DNA of 64,000 bases. Source: an uncultured SAR324 cluster bacterium (GTDB lineage: Bacteria; SAR324; NAC60-12). Shown in pieces: positions 1-9,665 of this stretch; position 1 is the first letter of the stretch; the number at the start of each line of letters is the position of its first letter. The stretch lies in the NCBI GenBank assembly GCA_905182865.1, contig CAJJCY010000001.1, positions 248,001-312,000 of the forward strand, written 5' to 3'. The notes beneath the pieces are model-generated. The model was not told the origin of the DNA. It made no database searches and worked only from the letters and a program-made list of their open reading frames with translations. Both the position numbers and the translations under genes were made by a program.

Positions 1-113
1 ATTTTTTCACCTTCAATAGAAAGAAAGCCATTATGCATCCAGAAATTTGCAAGCGGGAGCCCGAGGAGAGAGGCGTCAAGGAAAATGAAACAATAACCAA
101 AAACATGGTACAT
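1..113 (-). CDS. Possible N-terminal end of a membrane protein, cut by the window edge
   Basis: An open frame starts at an ATG (complement of 111-113) and runs off the left edge without a stop. The 37 visible residues contain a hydrophobic stretch that could be a membrane segment (VFGYCFIFLDASLLGLPL). There is no convincing ribosome binding site and the fragment is too short to assign. It could be chance. Confidence 0.22.
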   Translation of the reverse strand, partial: MYHVFGYCFIFLDASLLGLPLANFWMHNGFLSIEGEK

Positions 114-263
114 AAGGATACGGATACTCTTTTTTAGTCCATAAGTATTTTCCTATCCATCTTCCAGAATGTCTGATTAAAGGAAGTAAATATTTATAAC
201 TCTGAACAGCACCAGTGATTTCCTTTTACTGATTCTTCAAATAAGTCAACACTAAGGTCATAA

Positions 264-2930
264 TCAGAAAAGCCCGGACAAACTATTCAGGTACTCTGGA
301 TAATCTGCATCGAAGCAGAAGTGCATAGTCTGGAAACCTTCACGAAAGCGGGCAACTTCGTCCCCGACATTCCTTCCATGGACTGCCTCGTTGAAAATCG
401 CAGCGAACTCCACGAAATCATCCTCCTTCATTCCGAAACGTGTCATTTCTGCGACACCCATGCGCAGCCCCGAACTGGATGTGAAGCTCTCATCTGATGG
501 AATAGCCTGAAAATTAACGATAATGTTGCTCTCCTCCAATTCCTGGGCCACCGCACAGCCTTGTGCATACCCTACAACCACCACGACCTGATGGGTTTCG
601 GTGTAACCAACTTCCGGATCGCCCTGTACCTCAAGACCTTCATCCGCCAAAGCTTTAGCAAAGGCCTTGGCATTAGCAACAACCTGTGGTTGGTAGGTAT
701 CCTTGAAGGCATTCATTTCAAGTGTAGCCATCAGCAGTCCCAGAAGGGTTCCCAGGTGATGGTTACTGACTGCTCCAGGAAACGCACGCCGCTCTATCGC
801 TTTCCACAACTCAAACTCCGGTGCACCCTCTTCATAGGCAGCCCCAATTACACCTCGCTGCGAACCGTAAAAAGTCTTGTGCGTGGAACCCGTGATGATG
901 TCCGCACCTTCTGCAAATGGATTTTGGAAATGCGGTCCGATCAAGCCCAGCACATGTGCCATGTCGTACATGATAACCGGCCTGGTAGACTTTGTGTCCA
1001 GCATTTTACGAATGGCCGCAACCGGTTCCGGATGCAGAATCATGCTCTTGCCGAGTATGATCAGTCCAGGATCAAAGCGGTCCAGCAGGTTCGCGGTTTC
1101 TTTCAGGTCGATACGGTACGGATTGTCCTCCAATACCGGGAAATTTAGTATGGAGTATTTTTCTGTGACTGGATCCTTTGCAACATAATCCCGTAGTGCC
1201 CCCATCGGCTGTGAACTGAGGTGACCTCCCTTACCGATGTGGTTGTTCATCACCAGAGGAATGCGGCGAGGTTCTCTTCGGCGGTCCGTGCGGTTAAGAA
1301 AATCAACGAGTGCACTGAAAACAGTCATGTTTGCCATCTGTCCGCTGATGAGCCTCGTCTCCACTAGAGGGAAGCCCAGAAAGCTCTGCATTTCTTCAAC
1401 CAGCCGATCTTCTGCCCAGGCGATGAACTCCGTTCCCTGATAGTAAAAGACTTCCTGTTCAAAGGCCGCAAGCAGTTCCTTGTGTTCAGCATAACGTCCA
1501 CAGGGATCGGTGATCTGTAGCAGTCTAACCAGCGAAGACTGTGTCATCTCAGACGGAATCAGGTTGACGCAACGGCGCTGACGCCACTCATGATTGTCTA
1601 AACTTTTTTTCAGCAGCAGTACCGTTTTCTCTCTGATAGCGGCCGAAGTAGTTACTGCTGAATCCGTTTTTCGGTCTATTGGAATTGCTCGAAAATACGG
1701 AGGAGCCTCGGAGCGTCCGTGCCATGGGACCAGTTGTGCACTCAGCCTTCGTCCGCGGACCTCAACCTCCAGTTCCTGTTCCACAGGCACAGTGGCATCG
1801 ACGTATACCAAAGCGAGTGCCCTCCGTTCCTGTTCATCTGTAATTTGCATTGTTGCACTCTCGCCCTCAAACTTCCAGTAAGGTACCATGGTTCCGCTGG
1901 AAATCACTCCAACTTTTTGATCATCCAGGAATACTGAATCACCACCACGCGTAATTCCCTTATCACTCAGGGCAAGCGGCAGAAAGCGGCGCTGAAGTAC
2001 AGCGCTTGGTTCATACTGTCCCATCCGTAGTTTACGCACTTCTTCAAATTGCGCCTTCAATGCAGCCCGTCCGACAAAATCGCCTTTGCGCTTTGAAAAA
2101 CTTACGGCCACCGACGTTAGAGGAAACGCAAAGGCTGGAATTTCCCTGCCTTCGGTGTCAATTCCAAACTCGTGGCCATAGAGCGGCATACCGGCTTCCA
2201 GACGCAGGGTGTCACGAGCACCCAATCCTACAGCAAGCACTCCTTCGTCCTTACCTTCTTCTTCAATTCGCGCCCAGATAGCCTCTGCCTTTTCTGCCGG
2301 AATAAAAAGTTCAAATCCCAGTGGTTCTCCGGTGTAACCTGTCCGGGCTACCAACACTTCTGTACCTAGAATCGTAATTTTGGAAAGGCTGTTGCGAAAG
2401 GTTTCAGGCATTGTTCCGTCACGTTTTATCCTGGTTAGAATTCGCCCGGAAAGAGGACCCTGAAAGGCGATCATTGCCACTTCATTGGTTTCATCCTCAA
2501 GTTGTACATCAAAGGCCTTGGCCTGCTCCTGAAAATGGTTCCAGTCCTTCTCACGGTTAGATGCGTTTACCACCAGAAAATATTCTTCTCCCGGGTGATA
2601 GAGGTAGGCGTCGTCCAGCAGTCCTCCGTTTTCATTTGGGATCAGGGTGTACTGAGCCTGCCACGTATCCAGAGATTCGGCGTTGTTGGTGAGGACATGC
2701 TGAAGAAACCGAACGGTATCCTTGCCTAGAATCCGGAAGCGTCCCATGTGACTGACGTCAAACAACCCGCCGTAGCGCCTTGTGGCCAGATGTTCCTTTA
2801 GAATTCCCGTGGAATATTGTACAGGCATGTCCCAGCCGCCAAAATCAACCATTTTACCTCCATTCAATGTGTGCCAGGAATGGAGGGAAGTACGTAGAAG
2901 TTGCTCTTCGGTATCCGTATTGTCTGTCAT
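264..2930 (-). CDS. Fused aminomethyltransferase (GcvT) - serine hydroxymethyltransferase (SHMT)
   Basis: One uninterrupted 888-residue frame joins two folate enzymes that are normally separate. Residues about 10-410 are a GcvT-type domain: the start region has FGGWDMPVQY and DVSHMG, then ARTGYTGEPLGFELF and GARDTLRLEAGMPLYGHE. Residues about 430-888 are an SHMT-type domain with NLIPSE, LISGQMANM, YDMAHVLGLIGPH and the PLP-lysine motif STHKTFYGSQRG (Lys685), ending with GLRMGVAEMTRFGM. In the known pathways GcvT makes 5,10-methylene-tetrahydrofolate from glycine, and SHMT uses it with a second glycine to make serine. Fusion would let the folate pass between sites (inference). The SHMT half departs from the usual consensus at several conserved blocks, so its amino-acid substrate may differ. 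No gcvH or gcvP is adjacent and no glycine riboswitch is evident upstream. Confidence 0.93.
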   Translation of the reverse strand: MTDNTDTEEQLLRTSLHSWHTLNGGKMVDFGGWDMPVQYSTGILKEHLATRRYGGLFDVSHMGRFRILGKDTVRFLQHVLTNNAESLDTWQAQYTLIPNENGGLLDDAYLYHPGEEYFLVVNASNREKDWNHFQEQAKAFDVQLEDETNEVAMIAFQGPLSGRILTRIKRDGTMPETFRNSLSKITILGTEVLVARTGYTGEPLGFELFIPAEKAEAIWARIEEEGKDEGVLAVGLGARDTLRLEAGMPLYGHEFGIDTEGREIPAFAFPLTSVAVSFSKRKGDFVGRAALKAQFEEVRKLRMGQYEPSAVLQRRFLPLALSDKGITRGGDSVFLDDQKVGVISSGTMVPYWKFEGESATMQITDEQERRALALVYVDATVPVEQELEVEVRGRRLSAQLVPWHGRSEAPPYFRAIPIDRKTDSAVTTSAAIREKTVLLLKKSLDNHEWRQRRCVNLIPSEMTQSSLVRLLQITDPCGRYAEHKELLAAFEQEVFYYQGTEFIAWAEDRLVEEMQSFLGFPLVETRLISGQMANMTVFSALVDFLNRTDRRREPRRIPLVMNNHIGKGGHLSSQPMGALRDYVAKDPVTEKYSILNFPVLEDNPYRIDLKETANLLDRFDPGLIILGKSMILHPEPVAAIRKMLDTKSTRPVIMYDMAHVLGLIGPHFQNPFAEGADIITGSTHKTFYGSQRGVIGAAYEEGAPEFELWKAIERRAFPGAVSNHHLGTLLGLLMATLEMNAFKDTYQPQVVANAKAFAKALADEGLEVQGDPEVGYTETHQVVVVVGYAQGCAVAQELEESNIIVNFQAIPSDESFTSSSGLRMGVAEMTRFGMKEDDFVEFAAIFNEAVHGRNVGDEVARFREGFQTMHFCFDADYPEYLNSLSGLF

Positions 2931-3151
2931 AAATATTTTAAATTGATGATTTGTTATTTTGAAAAGCAGTGTTTATGTGCTGAACTAAAGCATTCAGGCA
3001 AAAATATTGAAGCAAGACGAGTAGTATTGGGTTTACACAAAAATCATTTGTGCTTTAAAGCAAAAAAACTTGATTCACACGACTATTTTCCATAGAATTG
3101 TACTTTTTAACAACACAATTATTTTTAGATAAATTATTTCAGAGGCATGTT

Positions 3152-4651
3152 ATGAGTAACATAATCGGGAACCATGTTGCGGGCTCAAGGCTCAGTCAAA
3201 CAGGTGGAACTCTTCAAGATGTTTTTAATCCTTCCACGGGGGATGTTTCAGGACAGATTCGATTGTCAAGTGCTGCAGAACTTGATGATGTGGTAAAAGT
3301 TGCAAGTGAAGCAGCCCTCGGATGGGGGGCAACTCCTCCGATGAAACGGGCACAGGTAATGTTCCGTTTCAAACGTTTGCTGGAAGAAAATGCAGATAAA
3401 ATTGCGAGCACAATCAGCAGTGAACATGGAAAAACACATCAAGATGCTCTGGGAGAAGTATCTCGCGGACTTGAAGCAGTTGAATTTTCTTGTGGTATCC
3501 CACACTTGCTGAAAGGCTCTTTCAGTGAACAGGCTGCTGCTTCGATTGATGTGTATTCAATTCCACAAGCGCTTGGAGTAGTTGCCGGTATCACGCCTTT
3601 TAATTTTCCAGCAATGGTCCCATTGTGGATGATTCCAAACGCTCTTGCCTGTGGAAATTCTTTCATTTTGAAACCGTCTGAACGTGACCCAAGTGTAACT
3701 TTGATTTTAGCAGACTTACTCAATGAAGCAGGTTTACCTGATGGAGTGTTCAATGTTGTACAGGGTGACAAAGTTGTGGTAGATGCGATTTTGGACAATC
3801 CGGACATCATGGCAGTAAGTTTTGTTGGTTCGACTCCTGTTGCAGAATATATTTACACTCGTGGTGCCGCTAACGGCAAGCGTGTTCAAGCTTTGGGCGG
3901 AGCAAAAAACCACATGATAATTATGCCCGATGCAGACATGGGGCAAGTTGTTGATGCTTTGATGGGAGCTGGATACGGATCTGCCGGAGAGCGCTGCATG
4001 GCTGTTTCTGTGCCTGTGCCGGTTGGAGAAAAAGTTGCGGATGATTTGATGGATCGAATGATTCCTTTGGTGGAAAATCTGCCAGTTGGACCTCCAACTG
4101 ATACCAATGCCGCAATGGGGCCGGTTATTACCAGACAGAGTTTAGACAGAATTACTTCACTGCTTCAAAGCGGAATAGATCAGGGGGCGAAACTCCTGGT
4201 GGACGGAAGAGGAATAAAAGTTCCCGGACATGAAAACGGATTTTTTATTGGAGCCTCTCTTTTTGACCATGTTACTCCGAAAATGGACATTTATAAAGAA
4301 GAAATATTTGGGCCGGTTTTATCTACTGTTCGAGTTACAGATTATGAAGCGGCAATCAAACTTGTACATGGTAATCCATATGCAAATGGTGTGGCTATTT
4401 TCACCAGAGACGGAGATGCAGCAAGAGATTTTGTCAACAGGATTGAGGTTGGTATGGTTGGGGTTAACGTGCCGATTCCGGTACCGGTTGGTTACCACAG
4501 TTTTGGTGGTTGGAAAAAATCAATTTTCGGAAGTCATCACATTTATGGTCCCGATACCATTCATTTTTACACGCGCCTGAAGGCAGTTACTTCACGCTGG
4601 CCTACCGGAATTAAAGCCGGAGCCGAATATAATTTTCCAATGATGTCCTGA
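3152..4651 (+). CDS. mmsA: CoA-acylating methylmalonate-semialdehyde dehydrogenase
   Basis: The 499-residue product is a complete aldehyde dehydrogenase of the MmsA type, which oxidises methylmalonate semialdehyde or malonate semialdehyde to propionyl- or acetyl-CoA in valine, pyrimidine and inositol breakdown. The cofactor-binding motif GITPFNFPAMVPLWM, the FVGSTPVAEYIY block and the catalytic cysteine in GSAGERCMAVS (Cys282) are visible, and the length matches the family. The start is the ATG at 3152, with AGAGG seven bases upstream. A longer in-frame start at 3098 would add 18 unrelated residues without a binding site. The gene is followed after about 96 bases by nuoN and is not in an obvious catabolic operon. 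Confidence 0.93.
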   Translation: MSNIIGNHVAGSRLSQTGGTLQDVFNPSTGDVSGQIRLSSAAELDDVVKVASEAALGWGATPPMKRAQVMFRFKRLLEENADKIASTISSEHGKTHQDALGEVSRGLEAVEFSCGIPHLLKGSFSEQAAASIDVYSIPQALGVVAGITPFNFPAMVPLWMIPNALACGNSFILKPSERDPSVTLILADLLNEAGLPDGVFNVVQGDKVVVDAILDNPDIMAVSFVGSTPVAEYIYTRGAANGKRVQALGGAKNHMIIMPDADMGQVVDALMGAGYGSAGERCMAVSVPVPVGEKVADDLMDRMIPLVENLPVGPPTDTNAAMGPVITRQSLDRITSLLQSGIDQGAKLLVDGRGIKVPGHENGFFIGASLFDHVTPKMDIYKEEIFGPVLSTVRVTDYEAAIKLVHGNPYANGVAIFTRDGDAARDFVNRIEVGMVGVNVPIPVPVGYHSFGGWKKSIFGSHHIYGPDTIHFYTRLKAVTSRWPTGIKAGAEYNFPMMS

Positions 4652-4747
4652 GGATGTGGTGGATGTTTAATTCCGCAACGTCTTTTTTGGTAAATCAATA
4701 CAACTTTGCTCTTCCAATACCGGGAGAGTCAAATTCCTGAGAAAATA

Positions 4748-6205
4748 ATGGAATTCATTAAGCTTACAGATTTAGTTCCGATTATTCCCGAAATCATAGT
4801 ACTGCTGACTGCCTGTACAGTTTTGCTTGTTGATCTCTTTGCACCTGAAAAAGACAGAGCCTTTACATTGGCAGTAACTACGATTTTCGGTCTTGTCCTG
4901 GCAATGTTTTTTGAAACTCAGTTGCACAACAGGGATCTTTCAGGGTTTTACGGAACGGTTGTCGCCGATGATTTTTCGGTGCTTTTTGAGTTCATTTACA
5001 TGAGCGTTGCAATCCTGACGGTGTTTGTTTCACGACATTATATTGCAGAAAATGAGATGAATTTTGGAGAGTATTATGTGCTTCTCCTCACTTCAGTTTC
5101 CGGAATGATGTTTATGACATCCGGACTGGATTTACTCGTTATTTTTATCGGCCTGGAAATCATGTCCATTTCCAGCTATATTCTGGTCGGAATGAAACGC
5201 AAAGTTGCAGAAGCAAATGAAGCTGCACTCAAATACTTACTGTTGGGAGCATTTTCTACAGGTTTTCTGCTCTATGGTATTTCTTTACTTTATGGTGCAA
5301 CCGGCAGTACTCTGCTGCCAGAAATAATTGCAGAAATAAAACAAAATGGAGCCGATAATCCTCTTGTTGTAGTTGGAACAGCATTGGTGATTATCGCCAT
5401 GAGTTTCAAAATCGCAGTTGTTCCGTTTCATATGTGGACGCCGGATGTCTACTCCGGAGCACCAACTCCGGTAACAGGTTTCCTTTCCGGAGCAGCTAAA
5501 GCAGCGGGATTTGCAGTATTTGTTCGAATTTTTCTGACCGGTCTTCCTCTTGAAAGCGCAAACTGGGAGAATTTATTATGGATACTGGCCGTTCTTACCA
5601 TGACAGTTGGTAATGTCATGGCACTGCGTCAAAATGAAGTAAAACGAATGCTGGCTTTTTCTTCGATTGCACATGCAGGATATGTGATGGTTGCAGTTGT
5701 GGTGGGAAGCCCTTCTGCCATTAGCGGAGTTATTTTTTATTCCTGTGCATATGCTTTGATGGGAACCGGTGCCTTTGGAATTTTAACCATTCGTGACGCC
5801 GGGACTATCCCAAAAACTTTTGATGATTTGGCGGGTTATGGTAAACGAAATCCCTTTCTTGCACTACTGATGACATTATTCATTTTTTCATTGGTTGGAT
5901 TGCCTTTAACAGGCGGATTCATCGGCAAACTTCAAATATTCAGTGCCGCACTTCAGGATGGGTGGATCTGGCTGACTGTGATCGGAATACTTAACAGCGC
6001 CCTTTCGGTTTACTATTATTTGAGGGTGGTGATGTATATGTACATGCGGGAAGGTGCACTTCCGGAAGGCTCAGATGATTCAAACAAAACTTACGGATTT
6101 GCCCTGACAGGATTAATCGGTACAGCAGTAGCAGTGCTCTATCTTGGTGTTTTTCCCGACCAAATTTTGGAACTTGCTTCTGAGTCCATTCGGGCGCTAC
6201 TTTAG
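4748..6205 (+). CDS. nuoN: NADH-quinone oxidoreductase subunit N
   Basis: This is a 485-residue polytopic inner-membrane protein of the complex I antiporter-like family. Typical blocks are ISSYILVGMKR, EAALKYLLLGAFSTGFLLYG, VPFHMWTPDVYSGAPTPVTGF and LTGGFIGKL. NuoN is one of the proton-pumping membrane-arm subunits. The ATG at 4748 gives the standard N-terminus; an earlier in-frame TTG at 4706 adds 14 residues and is less likely. In most genomes nuoN follows nuoM, but here mmsA precedes it and a pilin gene follows, so it stands apart from any other complex I gene in the window. Confidence 0.93.
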   Translation: MEFIKLTDLVPIIPEIIVLLTACTVLLVDLFAPEKDRAFTLAVTTIFGLVLAMFFETQLHNRDLSGFYGTVVADDFSVLFEFIYMSVAILTVFVSRHYIAENEMNFGEYYVLLLTSVSGMMFMTSGLDLLVIFIGLEIMSISSYILVGMKRKVAEANEAALKYLLLGAFSTGFLLYGISLLYGATGSTLLPEIIAEIKQNGADNPLVVVGTALVIIAMSFKIAVVPFHMWTPDVYSGAPTPVTGFLSGAAKAAGFAVFVRIFLTGLPLESANWENLLWILAVLTMTVGNVMALRQNEVKRMLAFSSIAHAGYVMVAVVVGSPSAISGVIFYSCAYALMGTGAFGILTIRDAGTIPKTFDDLAGYGKRNPFLALLMTLFIFSLVGLPLTGGFIGKLQIFSAALQDGWIWLTVIGILNSALSVYYYLRVVMYMYMREGALPEGSDDSNKTYGFALTGLIGTAVAVLYLGVFPDQILELASESIRALL

Positions 6206-6330
6206 GTCGCTGCTTAAATAAAGATAGGACAATATAGTAGTTTTAAAATAATTGCCTGTAACAAAATAAAACAGGTATTTGTTCCCCAACGAAATGTACA
6301 GTCTCTTTTTTTGTCTTTTGGAGGAAGGTA

Positions 6331-6756
6331 ATGAAAAATGGCCATACTTTTTGCATAATTTCAAGGATGAAAAGATTTCGTCGGGGATTCAGTTTGCTGG
6401 AAGTGATGATAGTGGTTGTAATAATAGGTATTCTGGCCACACTCGCTTATCCAAGTTTGGAAGGCTACCTGCAGCGCTCAAAACAAACTGAAGCAAAAGT
6501 CGGTCTTAGTGCAGTATACACCGCACAAAAAATATATTTTGCAATCAATCAAACTTACGCAGATTCACTCAGTAACTTGGATGTACAGTTGGAAACAGGA
6601 GGGAGCTCCCGCTATTCCATCACTCTCACAGGCAGCAGTTCCTCTTTCACTGCAACTGCCAAAGGCAACCTCGATGATGATGCCGTGCTGGATATTTGGA
6701 CAATTGACCAGAACAAAACCCTGCAAAATACGGTCAGCGATATCACTTCTGAGTAA
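6331..6756 (+). CDS. Type IV pilin-like protein (prepilin)
   Basis: The 141-residue product begins with a 19-residue basic leader, then the prepilin peptidase site RRG|FSLLEVM with the conserved Glu at mature position 5. A hydrophobic helix (VMIVVVIIGILATLAYPSL) and a small C-terminal pilin head follow, ending in a short DxWxID-like segment. A strong GGAGGAAGG (6320-6328) sits directly before this ATG and supports the long-leader start over the internal Met at 6367. The next gene starts two bases after the stop, so the two are probably translated together. It may be a major pilin or a minor pilin of an envelope machine; no assembly genes are adjacent. Confidence 0.85.
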   Translation: MKNGHTFCIISRMKRFRRGFSLLEVMIVVVIIGILATLAYPSLEGYLQRSKQTEAKVGLSAVYTAQKIYFAINQTYADSLSNLDVQLETGGSSRYSITLTGSSSSFTATAKGNLDDDAVLDIWTIDQNKTLQNTVSDITSE

Positions 6757-6757
6757 A

Positions 6758-8065
6758 ATGAAGTTTCTGATTTCTGCATTCAGCAATCAGTTTTTTCGAA
6801 TCTCTCTTCGAGCTGCACTGTTGCCGGCAGTGATACTTACAGCCGGTTGTTCGGTAACTCAGATCTATCTTGAAGCTCCACCACCACCAGATGCCCTTTC
6901 TGAGATAAACTCCTTTCATGTTAATCAAGTTGAGGGTGAGCAATCAGCATTGTTCAGCAAAATTTTGATTCATGAGCTAGATCAATTCCCACAACTGAAA
7001 TATTTAGCAGTTTTTCCAGAAGTTTCAAAAACGAATGCAGCTGTATTAAGTGCAGAAGTCAGACGTTATTCCACAAATGATGAGGAAAAGACCCTCACTC
7101 AAACCCATATAAGTTTGGTGGAACACAAAGTACTGCAGGAAAATCCGTCTGGACTCAATGTCATTCGCCGAACATTTGAGTTTGAGGAAAAGATCTATTC
7201 TGAAAGGATAATTCAGCGGACATCGGACTTAGAAATTGCATTTAAAGTAACAAATATTGCCGGAGACAAAACTCTTTACTTCAAAGTAGAAAATGCCAGC
7301 ATTGAGCAAAGTTATAGAGGTGAAGAAATAATCCTTCTTATTCCAGATTCCGGTGATGCCATGATACACCTTGCCCAACTACTTATTCTAAAATTTTTAG
7401 ACAGAATAAATCCGGAACAGAATGAACATGTCGTTGAATTGGAAAAAGGAACCAATCCGGTACCTTTTACATTCGGTTTGCTGGATTTCGGCCATCCTAG
7501 AATAATCCGTTCCAACCATTTTGCTACCGGCAACAGATACGATCTTGCATTGAAGGGCTGGAATTATGTGCTTTTTGAACCACGTACTTATCCTGAATTT
7601 GAGCGTTTTATTTTTACCGACGAAGTATATATACTTCTCAAAAAATCAGGGCTGCCTCAAACAACTCTTAGGTCTTTACTTGAAATCCACGGCAAGTCGT
7701 TTGACCACAACGAAATTAATATTGTTCTTTCTGGCTTACTACCTAATCAGGATTTTAAACGTTATGTGCAGATAATAAAATCACATTCAAGATTTTCTCA
7801 GAACATTAACGGTTTGAATTATGCTGCAGCACATTACAATTTAGGTGTAGTTTTTCAATTAAGAAATGAACTTGAATTGGCTGCATATCACTTTTCTCAG
7901 GCAAATGCTTACAATCCTCAAGAAAAATATTCTCAAGCATGGACTGATTTGCAGCATCTAAAAGGTGAATATAATCCGTTGGCCAGCATGATGGATCACT
8001 CAGTTGAATCATACGGGAAACTCCCACCTCCCGAAGGTGCCTTACTTCAGCCGAAAACGAATTAA
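6758..8065 (+). CDS. Large outer-membrane-type lipoprotein with C-terminal TPR-like region
   Basis: The 435-residue protein has a signal peptide ending in the lipobox LTAGC, followed by a proline-rich linker (APPPPDA). The C-terminal part (about residues 350-410) has helices resembling a tetratricopeptide hairpin (AAAHYNLGVVFQLRNELELAAYHFSQANAYNP). The middle is mixed alpha/beta with no motif I recognise. The start chosen is the ATG at 6758, since the frame upstream of it overlaps the pilin gene out of phase. It lies between a pilin gene and a FlgT-like gene, which suggests an envelope or appendage role, but the function is unknown. Confidence 0.75.
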   Translation: MKFLISAFSNQFFRISLRAALLPAVILTAGCSVTQIYLEAPPPPDALSEINSFHVNQVEGEQSALFSKILIHELDQFPQLKYLAVFPEVSKTNAAVLSAEVRRYSTNDEEKTLTQTHISLVEHKVLQENPSGLNVIRRTFEFEEKIYSERIIQRTSDLEIAFKVTNIAGDKTLYFKVENASIEQSYRGEEIILLIPDSGDAMIHLAQLLILKFLDRINPEQNEHVVELEKGTNPVPFTFGLLDFGHPRIIRSNHFATGNRYDLALKGWNYVLFEPRTYPEFERFIFTDEVYILLKKSGLPQTTLRSLLEIHGKSFDHNEINIVLSGLLPNQDFKRYVQIIKSHSRFSQNINGLNYAAAHYNLGVVFQLRNELELAAYHFSQANAYNPQEKYSQAWTDLQHLKGEYNPLASMMDHSVESYGKLPPPEGALLQPKTN

Positions 8066-8171
8066 TCTCCTTAGTCTTGATTCAAAACAGATTTCGGTTT
8101 ACATTTCATAGTTCGGAATTGTTTTAGAATTTGTCCATTCACTGTTTATATACTGTTCAGTTATTATATTC

Positions 8172-9382
8172 ATGAAATCATTATTTTCCTTTGTGTTTCT
8201 GATCCTGTTCTTTTGCCTTCCTTTGCCGGCAGAAGAAGTAATAGTCAAAGGTTCTGCAAAAATATACAACGGCGACCAAACTCATGCAAGTGAACAGGCA
8301 TTAAAAAATGCCTTGCTTGAAGCAGTTAAAAGAGGAGTTGAAAGCATTCTGGATGACAAGACAATCAGTCTCAATTATGAGGTAATTAAAAACGAAATAT
8401 ACAGAGACAGACAGAAATACATCAGAAATTATGAATTAATCAGAGAAGAAACTATTCTGAACGGGACAAACTATGAAATCCAAATCCGGGCTAAAGTTGA
8501 GAGAGTAAAGATTGAGCAAAAGCTGAAGGTACTGCGTATTCTGCACGATCGAATGCTGAATAAACGTTTGTTGTTTGTTTACCACAGAAGTAATCCTGAG
8601 GCTGCACTCCGTGATAATACGGCTGTAGAAAATGCGCTTACTCCAGTTCAGAAAACTTTTGCAGAACATGGTTTCCGGACGTTTGGAGAACAAACTATGA
8701 ATCAAGTATACAGCTCACTTGAGCAGGAGACTTTAGTCGGTAGTTCTGTAGATAGTTTGATTGCGTTGGCATTGAATCATAATGCTGATGTTCTGGTGGT
8801 AATGGAAATGATTGCCGTAAAACCGTACAAAACTAGGGGATCATTGTTTAAAGTCGGATCAAAGGTGCATTTCAGGATTTATGAAGCTGTGACGGGCAAA
8901 CAAATTGCCGAAACAATTGTTGTGCAAAATGAAGTTTCATTAAACCGCAGTGAAGAAAAGCTTATTGAGATGAGCAATGGCTGTATTTGCTGTACGTTAC
9001 GTGAAGACTTAATGATTGAAGTGGAAACACAAATTTGGCAGGTCAGGAATATTCTGTAGTTTTCAAAGGTTTTTCTCCACGGACTCAAATAATGATTGTG
9101 AAATACCTGGAAGATACATCTGCTTTTAGAAAAGTTACTGAATTGAAAAACACTTTTGGTTTTCTGGAGATTGAATTGAATACTTTAATGCATAAAAGCA
9201 CTCTCCGCAGAAGAATAACCAGTGACTTGCTTGTCCAGGAAATAGAGGTTGCCACAAAATCTTTAGCTGGTAATCAGCTTGTTTTCATCAATCCAAATCC
9301 AATGGAGGAGGAAGATGAAGTTTCTTCAGGCAACTCTTCAGATATTTCTAGCGAATCTGTGGAACAGTCCACTTCTCAATAA
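8172..9382 (+). pseudogene. FlgT-like secreted protein, interrupted by a foreign motif and frameshift
   Basis: The N-terminus has a signal peptide (LILFFCLPLPAEE) and a FlgT-N-like domain (EVIVKGSAKIYNG, then ALKNALLEAVKRGVES), as in periplasmic proteins linked to the flagellar outer-membrane rings. The first frame runs to a stop at 9057-9059. The same protein clearly continues in another frame from about 9020 to 9382 (NLAGQEYSVVFKGFSP onward, ending in an acidic and serine-rich tail). At the junction the first frame encodes EMSNGCICCTLREDL, a COG0523 GTPase signature with no place in this family. The gene therefore looks disrupted by a short insertion or replacement that changed the frame. 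An assembly chimera is possible. Confidence 0.72.
8961..9023 (+). other. About 63-base segment encoding a COG0523 (CobW/YciC) GTPase signature
   Basis: Codons 8961-9023 read LIEMSNGCICCTLREDLM and then IEV, which is essentially the consensus CxCC metal-binding region of COG0523 G3E GTPases. Nothing else of that family (Walker A, NKxD, C-terminal domain) is nearby. The surrounding codons belong to the FlgT-like gene, and its correct frame changes across this segment. Seen directly: the motif and the frame change. Inferred: a short foreign insert. Confidence 0.7.
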
Positions 9383-9665
9383 TATAAACAAGTAATTATT
9401 GAATTAATTTCGACAACTTCAGGGTGTTTCCTGAAAAGCTTGAAGGCCCTGCACTTCTGTCGTTTGAGTCTCTTTTCCCAACAAGGCAGCCCCACGAAAA
9501 TAATAGTTGTGCTTTTTTAGATTTTTCTCATTTATCATTCGGAGAAGTGCAGCATAGACCTGAAATTCAGGGTAAATGTTTCAAATCCTGTACTCGAGCT
9601 GGTCGGTGATCTTGATCCCAGATCTAGTCCGGAACGACAAAAGAAAAACTTTTTCAGTTAGCCCT
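9381..9665 (+). repeat. Dispersed repeat, copy A
   Basis: About 285 bases that align with 9848-10129 and with the complement of 60615-60910. Shared blocks include AAGTAATTATT near the start, GGTGTTTCCTGAAA, CACTTCTGTCGTTTGAGTC, a TTTCAAA..CTTGTACTC-type block, and TTAGCCCT at the end. It begins on the stop codon of the FlgT-like gene. No convincing open frame runs through all copies. Confidence 0.7.

Noticed and set aside
561-2729. Several plus-strand frames of 65-195 codons opposite the GcvT-SHMT gene
   Set aside because: They are shadows of a well-supported minus-strand gene with recognised domains throughout.
2931-3151. Possible glycine riboswitch upstream of the GcvT-SHMT gene
   Set aside because: No paired glycine aptamer core was visible; only a small CACAAA..TTTGTG hairpin and a GCTTTAAAGC palindrome.
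9424-9609. A short open frame inside dispersed repeat copy A
   Set aside because: The frame is not kept in copies B and C, so it is unlikely to be coding.
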